A stretch of DNA of 64,000 nt from Certhia americana. Lineage: Eukaryota > Chordata > Aves > Passeriformes > Certhiidae. The notes beneath the pieces are model-generated. The model did not search any database, was not told the origin of the DNA, and worked only from the letters and a program-made list of their open reading frames with translations. The translations under genes and the position numbers were made by a program. The stretch covers positions 62,933,471 through 62,997,470 of the forward strand of contig CM031878.1 of assembly GCA_018697195.1 (NCBI GenBank), given 5' to 3'. Of the stretch, positions 1-9,879 are shown piece by piece. Every line of letters starts with the position of its first letter. The stretch's first letter is position 1.

Positions 1-485
1 GACACCGCAGAGTAGAAGGACTTAAGCAGCGCGACCACCAAGGGCAGATCGAGTGCCATCTTTACGAGAGTCCTTGGAGACCAATTTGCTTGCTTTCAGT
101 CCATGGTGTTATCTGGTTAATCCCTTCAGGTTAGATTGACCACTGACAACTCCATGGGAGGTTGCGCACCTTTTCTCAGGTTATTATTTGGTGGTTTTCC
201 GGATTCTGTAGGGCTTGTTGTTCCGAGGCATTTGTTTGTCAAATGGCCTTGCACCCTTCATTTGCATATTTTCGGTGGTTATCTCCTCCTCCTTAGTGCG
301 GGCAAACCATTTTGGGACAGCAGGGGCATTCCACCAGGATAGAAAAGTACACGTTGGAGGACAAGGTAATTTTAGTTTGTTACCTTAACAGGCGAAATGG
401 TTTCCATTGAGCACCACCCAACAACTAGTTAATAAACTGTATTAACTTATTGAAAACCAATTTTAGCACCTCAGACCTTCCTACA
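1..485 (-). repeat. 3' LTR of the retrovirus (partial, cut by window edge)
   Basis: Positions about 1-485 align with about 9342-9879, for example the shared stretch containing TTTGCATATTT followed by a CTCCTCCTCCTTAGTG-like segment. On the minus strand the LTR starts with TGTAGGAAGG at 485, matching TGTTAGGAATG of the other LTR, directly after the polypurine tract. Its U5 end lies left of the window. The two LTRs differ by many substitutions and an unusually large number of 1-2 base insertions or deletions. Confidence 0.88.
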
Positions 486-500
486 GTTTCCCCTCCCTCT
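486..500 (-). promoter_or_regulatory. Polypurine tract (plus-strand primer site)
   Basis: On the minus strand this reads AGAGGGAGGGGAAAC and abuts the TG start of the 3' LTR at 485. This is the position and composition expected of the RNase H-resistant primer for plus-strand synthesis. Confidence 0.8.
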
Positions 501-2990
501 ATTCTTGATCAGGCTTTCATCCGACATCAATTACTCATTTGGAACCTTCGAAATATAATTCCCCTTAGTGTTTTATACTGATCATATATTCTTTGCATTT
601 CATGCTCTCTAATTGGTTATCTCCTTGTTCATTGACTCTCTATTCAGCATTATTTTGTTGTTTTGGGTGGTATCCTGCAGCTGCATACTATCCCAGGACA
701 TGGCGTCCACCACACCGGATTTAGGCAGGGAAGTAAACACGTAGGAGTATAGTCCAATGACGCCCATTTTTATTCGGAATATGCTTTTTGTTTTTTCCAC
801 CAAGCTCTTTAAATGACTAAAATTGTCTCACTAACCTATCTATGAAGGTCCCATTTTTGGTACTCACCATGCCAATTTTCGAATCTCTTGGAGATATTTT
901 TGACCACTGAAATTTATCATCAATTTCCCAACGCACTTTGAAGATTGAATGTCCCACAGACCTCCTGCATCTGCACGTAAATAATCTACTGCTATCTATT
1001 TGTAGATTACTGCTCTGGTTTTGGTTCATTTAGCAAGTGGCTAGGGCGTTCTGCGTTGGACACCATTTCAAGTACTGCTTGGAACCTGATGCGTCAGTTC
1101 ATAAAATCATATAATTTCAATATTAGCATATCAGTGGTGTAACGTATCCCCAGGAACCATCTTGCCAGGTGGCTGGCCCATAGTTTTAAAAACAATCTCC
1201 TCTGGGGTCCTACTTTTACTTTTGCATCTTCTCTGGGTACCTCCTATGTACCCTCTTCTTTCTGTCTGCTGGTTTTCTTTAAGGCTCATAAACCTTGGAC
1301 CTCCTAGATGTGCTCCTGAATCCTTTGATATATAAAGAAGTCTGGTTTATACTCCCACCGTGCCCTTCTGCCGCAATCATCTGGGGGAGTCTGGTTATGC
1401 GTACTCTCGCAAATCCAGATAGGTTGCTCAGGAGGATTCCAAAATTTATTCCATTGTCTCTAGGGCTTCCTATTATCTAGATAATCTCCTTTGCCCAAAG
1501 GTTTATCCTTTTATCAGCAACACCTCATGTAATTTGTACCCCTCATGGGTAGATACTCCTTTTCTCGCTCTTCCCACAGCCAGTACCGATTTGTCTCTCG
1601 GTGACCCATCCAGTCTTAAATCCTTTGTTATTAGGTACCTTTTCAGCCATCTTCCCTACTAGAGTGTTATAGCTCTTTCCCTGTGCTCAGATACTCTTAC
1701 TCCAATATGTTCACGCTCAGGTCCCATTGCTCTTTCCCTCCTCTCTTAACGCTTTGCGTTCTTGTCTATTTTGTTTCCCTCTTAATGATGCCATGGGCTT
1801 AAGGCGATCCCTCCCATGCTAGCTTTCGTCATGTGAGTGCTCCCACAGACCCAGCATCCCCTTAGATTTAGTTTTCTTAACTTATTCTTTTACTAGTCTA
1901 TAAACATGCTTTCCCACGTGAACTAGATCATTTCCCACTTTTTTTATGAGGGTTTGCTCTTTCATCCAGGCCTGCCCCTACTTTGGCTACGTATATGCTC
2001 AAAACGAGACAGTATCTCTTACAGGGCATTCCCACAAATATGCGCTGCCTAAAAGAGGCAGTGTTGCTCCACAGCCAATAAACTCTCCCTTCCTGCCTGA
2101 CAGGTATTTAATTGGTAGTGTTATAACAATTAGTTCAGGTATTGATGAACTTCAAGAGAACTCAAGGTTTGCTCATTGGGTGCAGGCATCTTTCTTGCTC
2201 CCTAGAATGTTGCTTATCATAGGATCCTCATGCCCCCCAAGCGTCCATATGAGCCCCTCGATTGACCCGCCACCTGGCTGCCTCTTTGAACGGAGACTGT
2301 CTAACTGTGTGGGAGTCTTCTCTTGGAATCCGTTCCGTTTTTTTCCACTCAGGTTAGCTTATTAACGTTTTTAGGGAATGCTCTGTAAGAGGTTGCCCTT
2401 GAAATCAGAGGGGGGTCTCCTGAGGGGCCATTGTGGTGCAACAAAGTAACTCTTATTGATCGCCCCCAACCTGAAAACTTTACTGTAACTTGTTCAAAAC
2501 GAGAAACACTTATTAATAGTATTAACAATTTTAACCGTTACACAGTTCCGATCTTATAGGCTTGTTGAAATCTACTCAATTCTTCGTATGACTTTCTTAT
2601 TGCCGCCTGCTTGGTTGTCTGTAACGTTTCTTTTAAGTTTTCAGGTGTGTATAAATAGTCCACTGGGAGCATCGTTTAGGGTGCGTTCAGCCACGTTCGC
2701 TTCTAGGAGTTGGCACTGGTTCCCGCCATCCACTCGGGATAGTGCCAGCCCCTTTCTCGAAGTTTTATTGCAGTGTTTGTAGTAGTATACTTTGAATGGG
2801 CCTGCGAACTTAGGAGTTAGTGGGATGTTGTTCATGATTTTTCGCATATCCCCAATTCCCGGGACATTTGGGTGCAGTGTCCCACACATCAAGGGAGAGG
2901 TTGAGGAGGTATCCTCTCTTCCTAAATCCTTAGGTGGTCCGCCCGATTGTCTCTAAATCCTTTGGTTCTATTCTCCTCTAATAATTTCCC
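501..2990 (-). pseudogene. Unassigned 3' part of the retrovirus (expected env position)
   Basis: By position between integrase and polypurine tract this should hold env. Open stretches on the minus strand are short (609-803, 817-1029, 2641-2892, each 64-83 codons) and none shows a transmembrane segment, fusion peptide or immunosuppressive-type motif that I can name. Either env is decayed beyond recognition by eye, or the segment belongs to another gene or an old rearrangement. The call rests on position only. Confidence 0.35.
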
Positions 2991-3004
2991 TGTGGCTGAA
3001 AGGG

Positions 3005-3027
3005 AAAAAAAAAAAAAAAAAAAAAAA
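3005..3027 (+). repeat. Poly-A run (23 A) inside the retrovirus
   Basis: An uninterrupted run of 23 A's followed by GAAAGAAAAATTAAGG lies between the integrase remnant and the env-position segment. No short element upstream of it was recognised, so it could be a decayed insertion tail or simple-repeat growth. Confidence 0.7.
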
Positions 3028-5760
3028 GAAAGAAAAATTAAGGAAAGGGACTCCACACATCATTCAATGGAGAAAACTCCTATGTCATACCAAGGTCTGT
3101 TCTAATTCGCAAAGGGCGAGTGGTAGACTTTTAGGCCAATTCATCTGGGTTTCAGAATTCGTTTGGTTAATCAATTTTTTGAGGTCTTGTCCATTCTCTC
3201 AACCCTCCCCGAACTCTGTTAGGGTGCATGGATTGTGCACCTCCATTTCATCCCTACGCTCTTTAATACACTTGTGTCAGGTTTGAGCAATGAAGTGTGG
3301 ACCTCAGTCTAATCCAAATTTTTTACAGCCACATATCGAGGACATTTCCTCCAAGATTATTTTATAAGCCACTTCTTCTGCAGTTTATCTTTTTTAGTGG
3401 GAGGCTTCTACTCAATGGGTAAGAATGGTCTACCATACTACCAGGTGTTTATAACCCTTGTACAAAAGGGCATTCATTAAAATCTATACATTTTTTGAAA
3501 TGGTCTTAAAGTTAACTCCCTCCCCCCATGTGGTGTTTTCCTTCCTCATTACTTTTTGGTCTATTTTTGGCAGGTGACACACCTTTTGGTGAAGCTCAAG
3601 ATACTACCCTACCTATATTTTCTCTTAGAAGTGTCACAGATAACCCTTGGATGTGCCCCATGATTAACCTCTCATATCTCTGCTCCATATTCTCAGACTA
3701 GGCTTTATTTAGGAACTACGCCCATCAGATGTCGCCATTCCCCGTGTTCTCCTTGGCCTGTAATCGTAATTTCTTTTATTTTCCTTAAACTCCTCTTACG
3801 GATTTTGTCTCTCCTCCTCTTCCTTTATGTATGATTCTTCCAGTCTAAAGATTTTATTGGTTCCGCTGAGTCTAAAGCACTTCTTTAGCTCTCTACGCTG
3901 CCCAGCTGAGTTCCTTTTACTTACTTCAACTGAGTCTCCTTTCTGATGTCCCTGATGTGTACACTGCGGGTTTCTGTGGGCCTTGTGCAGTGATATCTGA
4001 CCATTTGATGGTAACTTCTCCCTTTTTGCTGCCATTGTCAATGTGAAACGGTCCCTTCTAGGAGGCATACCCCGGATACTCCTCTTTTCCTCTATTACTC
4101 TTGAAGACCATCAATAAAAAATTTTTAGCGTATGTACGGGGATATCTCCAGATCTCTCTCACCTTGGTCCGGTAGTCTATTAGTTCAATGCAATTAATGT
4201 GTTTAAACAGCTAGAGGGGTTCCCCTATAGAAAACTGTGTTGGATTTAGACTTTTGAATGTGGCGCAGTATTCTAAGTTATCCGTGCTCATCAAGACATT
4301 TCTATTCAATAATCCTGATCAGTCAGCCACTGTTGACTCTGTGACTTTAGACTGTTTTAAATTTGTTGGTGTAGTAGTCTATTTTTCCTTCAAAGTTAAC
4401 TGTTGACTTCTTCTAGTTAGGACACATAGCAGCATTGCTTGCAAGCAAGTTGGCCACCCCTAGCCCTGGGTCTAATAGTTTTGACAATAGGCAATGGCTT
4501 CTTGCTTCCTTCCCCACTACTGGGTGGTACCACATATGCTATTAACTTTTCTCACTTGTTTACAATAGATCAAAGGTCGTTTTGAGGTCGGGAGCTTATG
4601 ACTGGTGCTGAGGATAATTTATCTTTTAGATCTTTGTAATCGTTGCCTCATTCTCTGCTGTCCATTTTACTGGGTCATTTTCACCAATTTGTTTGTAGAG
4701 AAGTGACACTTTGAGTATATTGGTCTAACCACAGCTTTCGTACCCAATTGCAGTACAATTTCACACACTAGTACACATTGCAGTAACCAAAAGCCTAAGA
4801 GCGTCCTATGTCTCTTTTTGTTTTAGGAGCATAGATGTAGAACCCGAGATTCTCTCAGGCATTTTTTGTAACCCCCTTTCCCAATTACGTGGCCAAGATA
4901 TATTACTTCAGATTCTACAAATTGAATTGCCTGGGACAAACCTTAGGCCTTTCTCCCCAAAAATTCAAAAGCTGATTCTGGGTCCCACCTTAACTTCTCA
5001 CCTGTCTTTCTCCGATATTAACGAAATCATCAACATACTGTAAAATTTTGTACTTCCTTTTCTGGGGTAATATTGTTTCTAGTAAGCTCTTTAGGCTTGC
5101 CCAAAAGGTTTGGGGACTCCGTTAACCCTTGGGTAAGATTCCACCTTAATGCTGTTTTCTTTGTGGGGTGTCCTGGCTTTCCCACTCAACTGCAACCAGT
5201 CATGGGCATCTTCTGCTAGAGGACATGCCAAATGCAGCGTTTAAGCTATACTTGTAAACCAAGCGTGCTCCGTGGAATTTGCTTACCGTGTGTAGGGGTT
5301 TGGGTACAAACAGGGTGGGCCTGCCTGATGGTCTCTTGTTAACTTCTCTTAAGTCTTGGACCAGCCAAATTCCATCTCCTTTCTTTATTGCCAGTATAGG
5401 GGTGTTATGATGGGACATACATGGTTCTAAAAGCCTTCTTTTTGCAATTGGTCCATTTCAAACCCCAACCCTCTGGGACTGAAGTAGAAACCTTCTGGAG
5501 ATATCAGGTATTGTCTAACTCAGACAAGGAGGAATAACGTCCTTCATCCTATACTTACGGTGGAATATCAATATCCATACTTCCTTCTTCTGCCCACCAC
5601 CTTTGGATATCAATTTCTCTCAATGCTTTAATTCTTTCTGGTTCAGCTTCATTATTTAACTACCATTTTTCCATCCTTGGACAGTCCCTAGGCCTAATTG
5701 ACCGGTTAGGTTCCCTTCCCAATAAACATTGTCAAAACCCCTTGGTAACTAAAATAAAAT
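3028..5760 (-). pseudogene. pol: pol remnant: reverse transcriptase, RNase H, integrase
   Basis: On the minus strand, about 5418-5200 is an open stretch of 72 codons with an RT finger/palm segment containing NTPILAIKK and VQDLREVNK (about 5335-5361). The catalytic YVDD box of RT is at 5026-5037 in a different frame. The open stretch 4068-3796 includes the RNase H C-terminal motif GHQKGDS (about 3931-3951). Further on, VERMD at 3189-3203 marks the end of the integrase core. The order is that of a normal gammaretroviral pol, whose product copies viral RNA into DNA and integrates it. The motifs lie in different frames separated by stops, so no polyprotein can be made. Outer limits are approximate. 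The integrase zinc-binding HHCC and the catalytic acidic residues were not located. Confidence 0.85.
5026..5037 (-). other. RT catalytic YVDD codons
   Basis: The minus strand reads TATGTTGATGAT, encoding Tyr-Val-Asp-Asp, preceded by a Gln codon. The two aspartates are the metal-binding catalytic pair of retroviral reverse transcriptases. It is a landmark for the broken pol gene. Confidence 0.85.
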
Positions 5761-5950
5761 CTTCGCGGCATTGCTAGATTTTCCCCTTATTTCGATTCCT
5801 TTGACCACCGGAGCTTAAAGGTCTTCCCTTCTGCCCCAACACTTTCGCAAATTTTTCTCAATAGGTACTCCACTCCTGTAGAGTTTTATGTATGCTGGAT
5901 CAATCCAGCTCCCACGTCTAGCTGGAACTCATATTCTTCATGTTGGGACC
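5761..5950 (-). pseudogene. pro: Retroviral protease remnant
   Basis: Around 5940-5895 the minus strand reads EYEFQLDVGAG in one frame. This resembles the start of a retroviral aspartic protease, with Asp-x-Gly-Ala where Asp-Thr-Gly-Ala would be expected, and it sits just upstream of RT. The key threonine is not readable in this frame, and stops follow. It is weaker than the RT and RNase H calls because only one motif is seen. Confidence 0.5.
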
Positions 5951-8900
5951 CACTGCAAGTTTGGCCAAGGACCCTTCTTATGACTCTGGGGTCCCTCTAT
6001 TTTATAGAGCCCTGACACCCCTAATTGTCCCCTCTCAAAACCCTTCCCAAGCCGCCTTTTCCCGTTGCAATGGCCTTGATCCAGGACAATTTCTCCCGTC
6101 TCTCTTCAATGACCTCTTTCCCCACCAATATAAACCGTCCAGTTATCTGTAAGACGCTGCCCGGCTTCTCATATATGTTTCCACTTTCCTTACTCACTCG
6201 AGATAGTATTGGTCCCTCTTGTGTCCTCTAAACCGTCCCTGGTTTTATTTCATCTGCCTTATTGTAATTCTTGGTTGAACTGCTTTTGCTCCTAACATCT
6301 CCCTACTACTGCTACCATGATTCGTGCCTTTGCGTTTGCCTTTTCCTCCTCTCTTCTCACATATATTCTAAGGGCTCCTTTCAGTACTCGTTTGTTTTTC
6401 TCCTGCCAGTCTTCCATCTTTTCTTCTCTATTTTTTTCCTTCCCTGATTTCTGGCCGAGCTTTAGTAACAAACTGTACCTTTAGCAACTTGGCCCTTCTG
6501 GGCTGGTCAGGGTCTATGTTTGAAATATATTGTCAAGTTCCTCCTCATCAGTTAAGCCAGTTAGCTGGGGTCTCATCTTTCTCCTGGTGCTATCAACGTC
6601 TAATTTAGTATTACTACCTCAGGAACAGACTCCTTTTTATTCCTTTAACCACTGAAGAAACTCGTATAGAATTTATCTCTCCCCAAGTATAAATCTTAGG
6701 TCCTAGACTGGTCCACCTATTTGGGGGGGGGAGATTCCACTGGTCTTCCAGCTAAATGCCCTAATGCTTTTTTTAAAAATCTGAACCTTGGAGGGCCTGT
6801 TAAGGGGCATTCACAAATCCACGCACTCCGCCCCCCCAACACCCAGGGACTTCCCTGAGGTGAAACAAGCTTCTCGGGCCCTCGATGTTTTGGTGACCTG
6901 GGGTTACATAATGTCCAGTACAGCTCCTCCATTTTGGGATGCGTATGGATGTGCAGTTTGTTGGACCTATAGATGTTTTAGATGACATTAATATTTGGAT
7001 GATGACAGGCCTCTGCTCCCTATTGGGGGGAGAGGAGGAACAGCATTGGGCAGTGGAGGGAATATTCTGATTTACAGAAAGGTACTGACGTGGAATATAG
7101 GGATAGATTTGTGGAACAAGCAGGAGAAGCTGGGTATTGGATATCAAGGAGGTGAGAAGTATTGACGGGCTGTAGGGAGGTTGAGTTTGAGACAGAGACA
7201 CCGTAGGAGATTGAAGCTGGGTAATTACTGCAGGGATGAAGATTATGTTTCCAACGGTACAAACTGAAGGCTTAGCATTAGGTGGTTGGCGGTAGAACTG
7301 AGTTACTATAGGCGGTAGTAGAAGGGTTTGGGGCCTAATCAGTCTGGAACTTGGGGAAGGGCTTTGGTACCACTGGATAGTTTAGAGGGAGAGGTTTGTA
7401 GGTATTTTAGAGGGTGCCCCTCTTTTATTCATCTTCCTTTCTTCCCTCCTTCTTCCCCTTCTCTATCCTTTCCTTTCTTTGTAATATTACATATCTTTAC
7501 AACTATCTCCACCCTGCTGCATTCGTCGCCAAACAGGTGGCATTTGCATTGTCTCAAGGTGGGGACAGCTTTGGGCCCTTATATGGTGACTAAGTTGAGG
7601 GAGCATATCCATTGATCTTGGTTTCCAACCATGGCCCCTCCCCCGGTAGTTGAATTCGGCCACACCTCTGTGCAGTAATAACACCTACTTTATCGTATTC
7701 AGGCCTTTCTGTTATCTCCAAGTGTCCCTCTTTCCAGTAACGTCCCAAAGGGCGATTTAGGGGAATATTCCTTTAGTTCTTTCTTCTTAGAGTAACCTAC
7801 TCCTTTCTATGCAACCCTCCCATCTTTTAGGAAAAAAAAAACACAAACAAACAAAACAAAACTTCAAAGGTGCCCCTACCCACCGAAATATACAGACGTG
7901 GGCACCGATCCTTTTAACTAACTCAGAATGCCTCTTTTTATCAACTGATTTATCCGAAATTTCCCTAACTTAATTCTTACTGACCAAAACCAAATCCTCT
8001 TTTACAACTTAAACTCACAACTCCACGTTTTTTCTACTAATTCTCACCTCTCCAAACTCGCTGGGGATATGTCCCATCACATCACCTTCGCTCACACCAT
8101 AGGCAAAGGTGGGTGGTTCCCTCACTCCTATACTCCCTCACCCATAAGGCCCAGCAGCCCTTCTGACCTTTTTGCAGTCACCTCCTATTGACGACCCCCT
8201 ACGTAGCCCCACGCCTTGTCCCCACGGGACTCTGAGCACTCTTTGGGCGACGCTGCGTGGCTCCCTATCACAGTCCTCCCTTCAGGCCGCAGACATCCCC
8301 TTGGCCTAGCTTCCACCAGGCTGACCTATATCTGCTCCCTCGGTCTGTAGCAGTCCTGTCCTATCCTTCTCCTTCCTTGAGTTTTTTTTTCTGAGATCGG
8401 AAGGAACAAAAAGACTCTCAGGGTTAACCCTGGGTATTACCCAGCAGGGCCCACCCCTTACCTTCCACCGACCCGGCTGACCACCCCCCCCACAGGAAAT
8501 GGCCTCGGTTAAAGGGATTGGTTGTGGTTATTGTGATGCCCCGCCTTGCCGCTGTCTCAGACGCCCCCACCCTTGTGCCCCCAGCAGTGTTTACAGCCTC
8601 CTTCCCTTGGAGGCTGCGGACAGACACCACCTACAGGTAACAGCGTGTCTGTCCGCGCCTGGGGATCGAGGGACTCTGGACACTTGTGCTGGCATACCCT
8701 GGGGTACCCTGTACCAAAACTCTGCACACAACTCACTCCTTACCTAGCCTCTCTGTGCACCCAGAGTCACCAATTCGCTCTCAGACGCCCACACACCTTG
8801 TCCTAAAGGGGGCCTACCCCAATTTGTCAACTCACAACCAGGATCTTCCTCTCGCAGACCCGGAGGGGACTCCTCTATCCCCTTAGGAAGCGCCTCGATC
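5951..8900 (-). pseudogene. gag: gag remnant (matrix to capsid, nucleocapsid region)
   Basis: The minus-strand stretch 7201-6800 (133 codons) begins with a proline/serine-rich part and ends with LREVPG and GFVNAP-type residues near 6859-6800, characteristic of the start of a gammaretrovirus-like capsid. The reading continues in another frame at 6932-6717 (PLTGPP and following), which shows a frameshift inside capsid. Gag would form the virion core. The start codon, matrix and nucleocapsid zinc knuckle could not be fixed. Limits are set by the leader on one side and protease on the other. Not functional. Confidence 0.65.
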
Positions 8901-8989
8901 ACGTCGCTAGTCCTTGGAAGGCCTCACTGTCTCTTCCGCTTTACCGGCCGTCCTCTGTTAGATATCCGGAACCGCGGTACTGAGGGTTT

Positions 8990-9000
8990 CTTACTCACTT
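8990..9000 (-). promoter_or_regulatory. Candidate major splice donor in the leader
   Basis: The minus strand reads GAAGTGAGTAA, close to the donor consensus (GTGAGT), about 200 nt downstream of the PBS. This is where a retrovirus spliced message would start its intron. It is a motif and position match only. Confidence 0.4.
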
Positions 9001-9202
9001 CAGGGTTCCGAGCTGTCAGCCCCCGTCTCATTCACACCACACTCGCTCACCTCCTACTCCCGCCACCGGAGTCACTTACACTTCCAGTGCTCCTCAGCGC
9101 CGCTGGTCCCAAGCTGATTCCTCCGGTCCAGACAGCCAGCTGTCCTGAAGGTCCTAGAGGGCAGGCGGCCATCCTGTCTTCTGGTTCTCTTCAGGTGTGG
9201 CT

Positions 9203-9220
9203 ATCCCAGACAAGCCCTAA
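9203..9220 (-). promoter_or_regulatory. Primer binding site, proline-tRNA type
   Basis: The minus strand reads TTAGGGCTTGTCTGGGAT. Against the standard proline-tRNA PBS, TGGGGGCTCGTCCGGGAT, 14 of 18 bases match, and three of the four differences are G-to-A or C-to-T type. A 2-nt spacer (9221-9222) separates it from the LTR end at 9223, as in gammaretroviruses. Confidence 0.85.
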
Positions 9221-9222
9221 AT

Positions 9223-9879
9223 TGATGTAAGTAAAAAGGACCAGGAGACCAGCTCCTTTCAAACGGCCTTTATTGAAATCAGCTCTTTGGGCTGGGAGCC
9301 TGAGGGGTCACGCACACCTCCACGCACACCGCCACTGCTCCCGTGGACGATGCAGAGGAGCAGGAGTGTAGCAGCTTTGCCACAGGGCAGAGCTGGCACT
9401 TCTGTCCTCAGGAGAGTCCTCAGGAGGACAATTGCTGGCTCCAAGTCCAGGGGTGTTACTCTGGTTGACTCCCATTCAGGTTATGGTGACCACTGAAAAA
9501 AGGCTGTGGGAGGATTGCTCCACCTTTTCTCAGGTGTAGTATGTTGTTGGTTTTTCGAGATGTCATGTAGGCTCATTGTTCCAGAGGCATTTTTTGTCAA
9601 ATGGACTCTTGCACCCTTCATTTGCATATTTGCAGTGGTTGTCTCCTCCTCCTTAGTGGCGGGCACCATTTTGGGGAGCAGCAGTGGCATTTCCACCAGG
9701 ATAGGAAAAGTACAATTGAGGACAAGGTAATTTATTTCGCTAACCATTAACATGAGAGCAGCATCAACCAACAACTAATCTAACAATAAACACGAGAACA
9801 GCGTCAACCAATGTCTAATTTAATAAACTTAGGAACTTATTACAACCAATTTAGCAAACTCAGGAACCCATTCCTAACA
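9223..9879 (-). repeat. 5' LTR of the retrovirus (complete, 657 bp)
   Basis: On the minus strand it runs from TGTTAGGAATG (9879) to ACATCA (9223), so it has TG...CA ends. An AATAAA polyadenylation signal is at 9269-9274 on the minus strand, 46 bp before the LTR end, and the PBS follows directly. It is paired with the partial LTR at 1-485. It looks less eroded than the internal region. Confidence 0.9.
9269..9274 (-). terminator. LTR polyadenylation signal AATAAA
   Basis: TTTATT on the plus strand is AATAAA on the minus strand, lying close to the U5 end of the LTR as expected for the R region. Confidence 0.75.

Larger units (their letters stand above)
1..9879 (-). mobile_element. Endogenous retrovirus, gammaretrovirus-like (class I), nearly full length
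   Basis: Related LTRs lie at both ends in the same orientation, and the body between them reads on the minus strand in the order PBS, gag, protease, RT, RNase H, integrase, 3' region, polypurine tract. The PBS is of the proline-tRNA type with a 2-nt gap to the LTR, as in gammaretroviruses. RT (VQDLREVNK, YVDD), RNase H (GHQKGDS) and integrase (VERMD) motifs are all readable. All genes are interrupted by stops and frameshifts, so nothing is intact. The left LTR lacks roughly its last 120 bp, which fall outside the window, so the left target-site duplication cannot be checked. On the right the LTR is followed by AGTGG, the candidate TSD. Class I is inferred from PBS type and motif style; no database comparison was possible. 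Confidence 0.9.

Noticed and set aside
1946..2365. 139-codon plus-strand open frame
   Set aside because: It lies on the non-coding strand of the retrovirus and shows no domain; taken as a shadow.
8424..8886. Cluster of short overlapping open frames on both strands
   Set aside because: GC-rich retroviral leader/gag start; overlapping frames on both strands with no recognisable motif.
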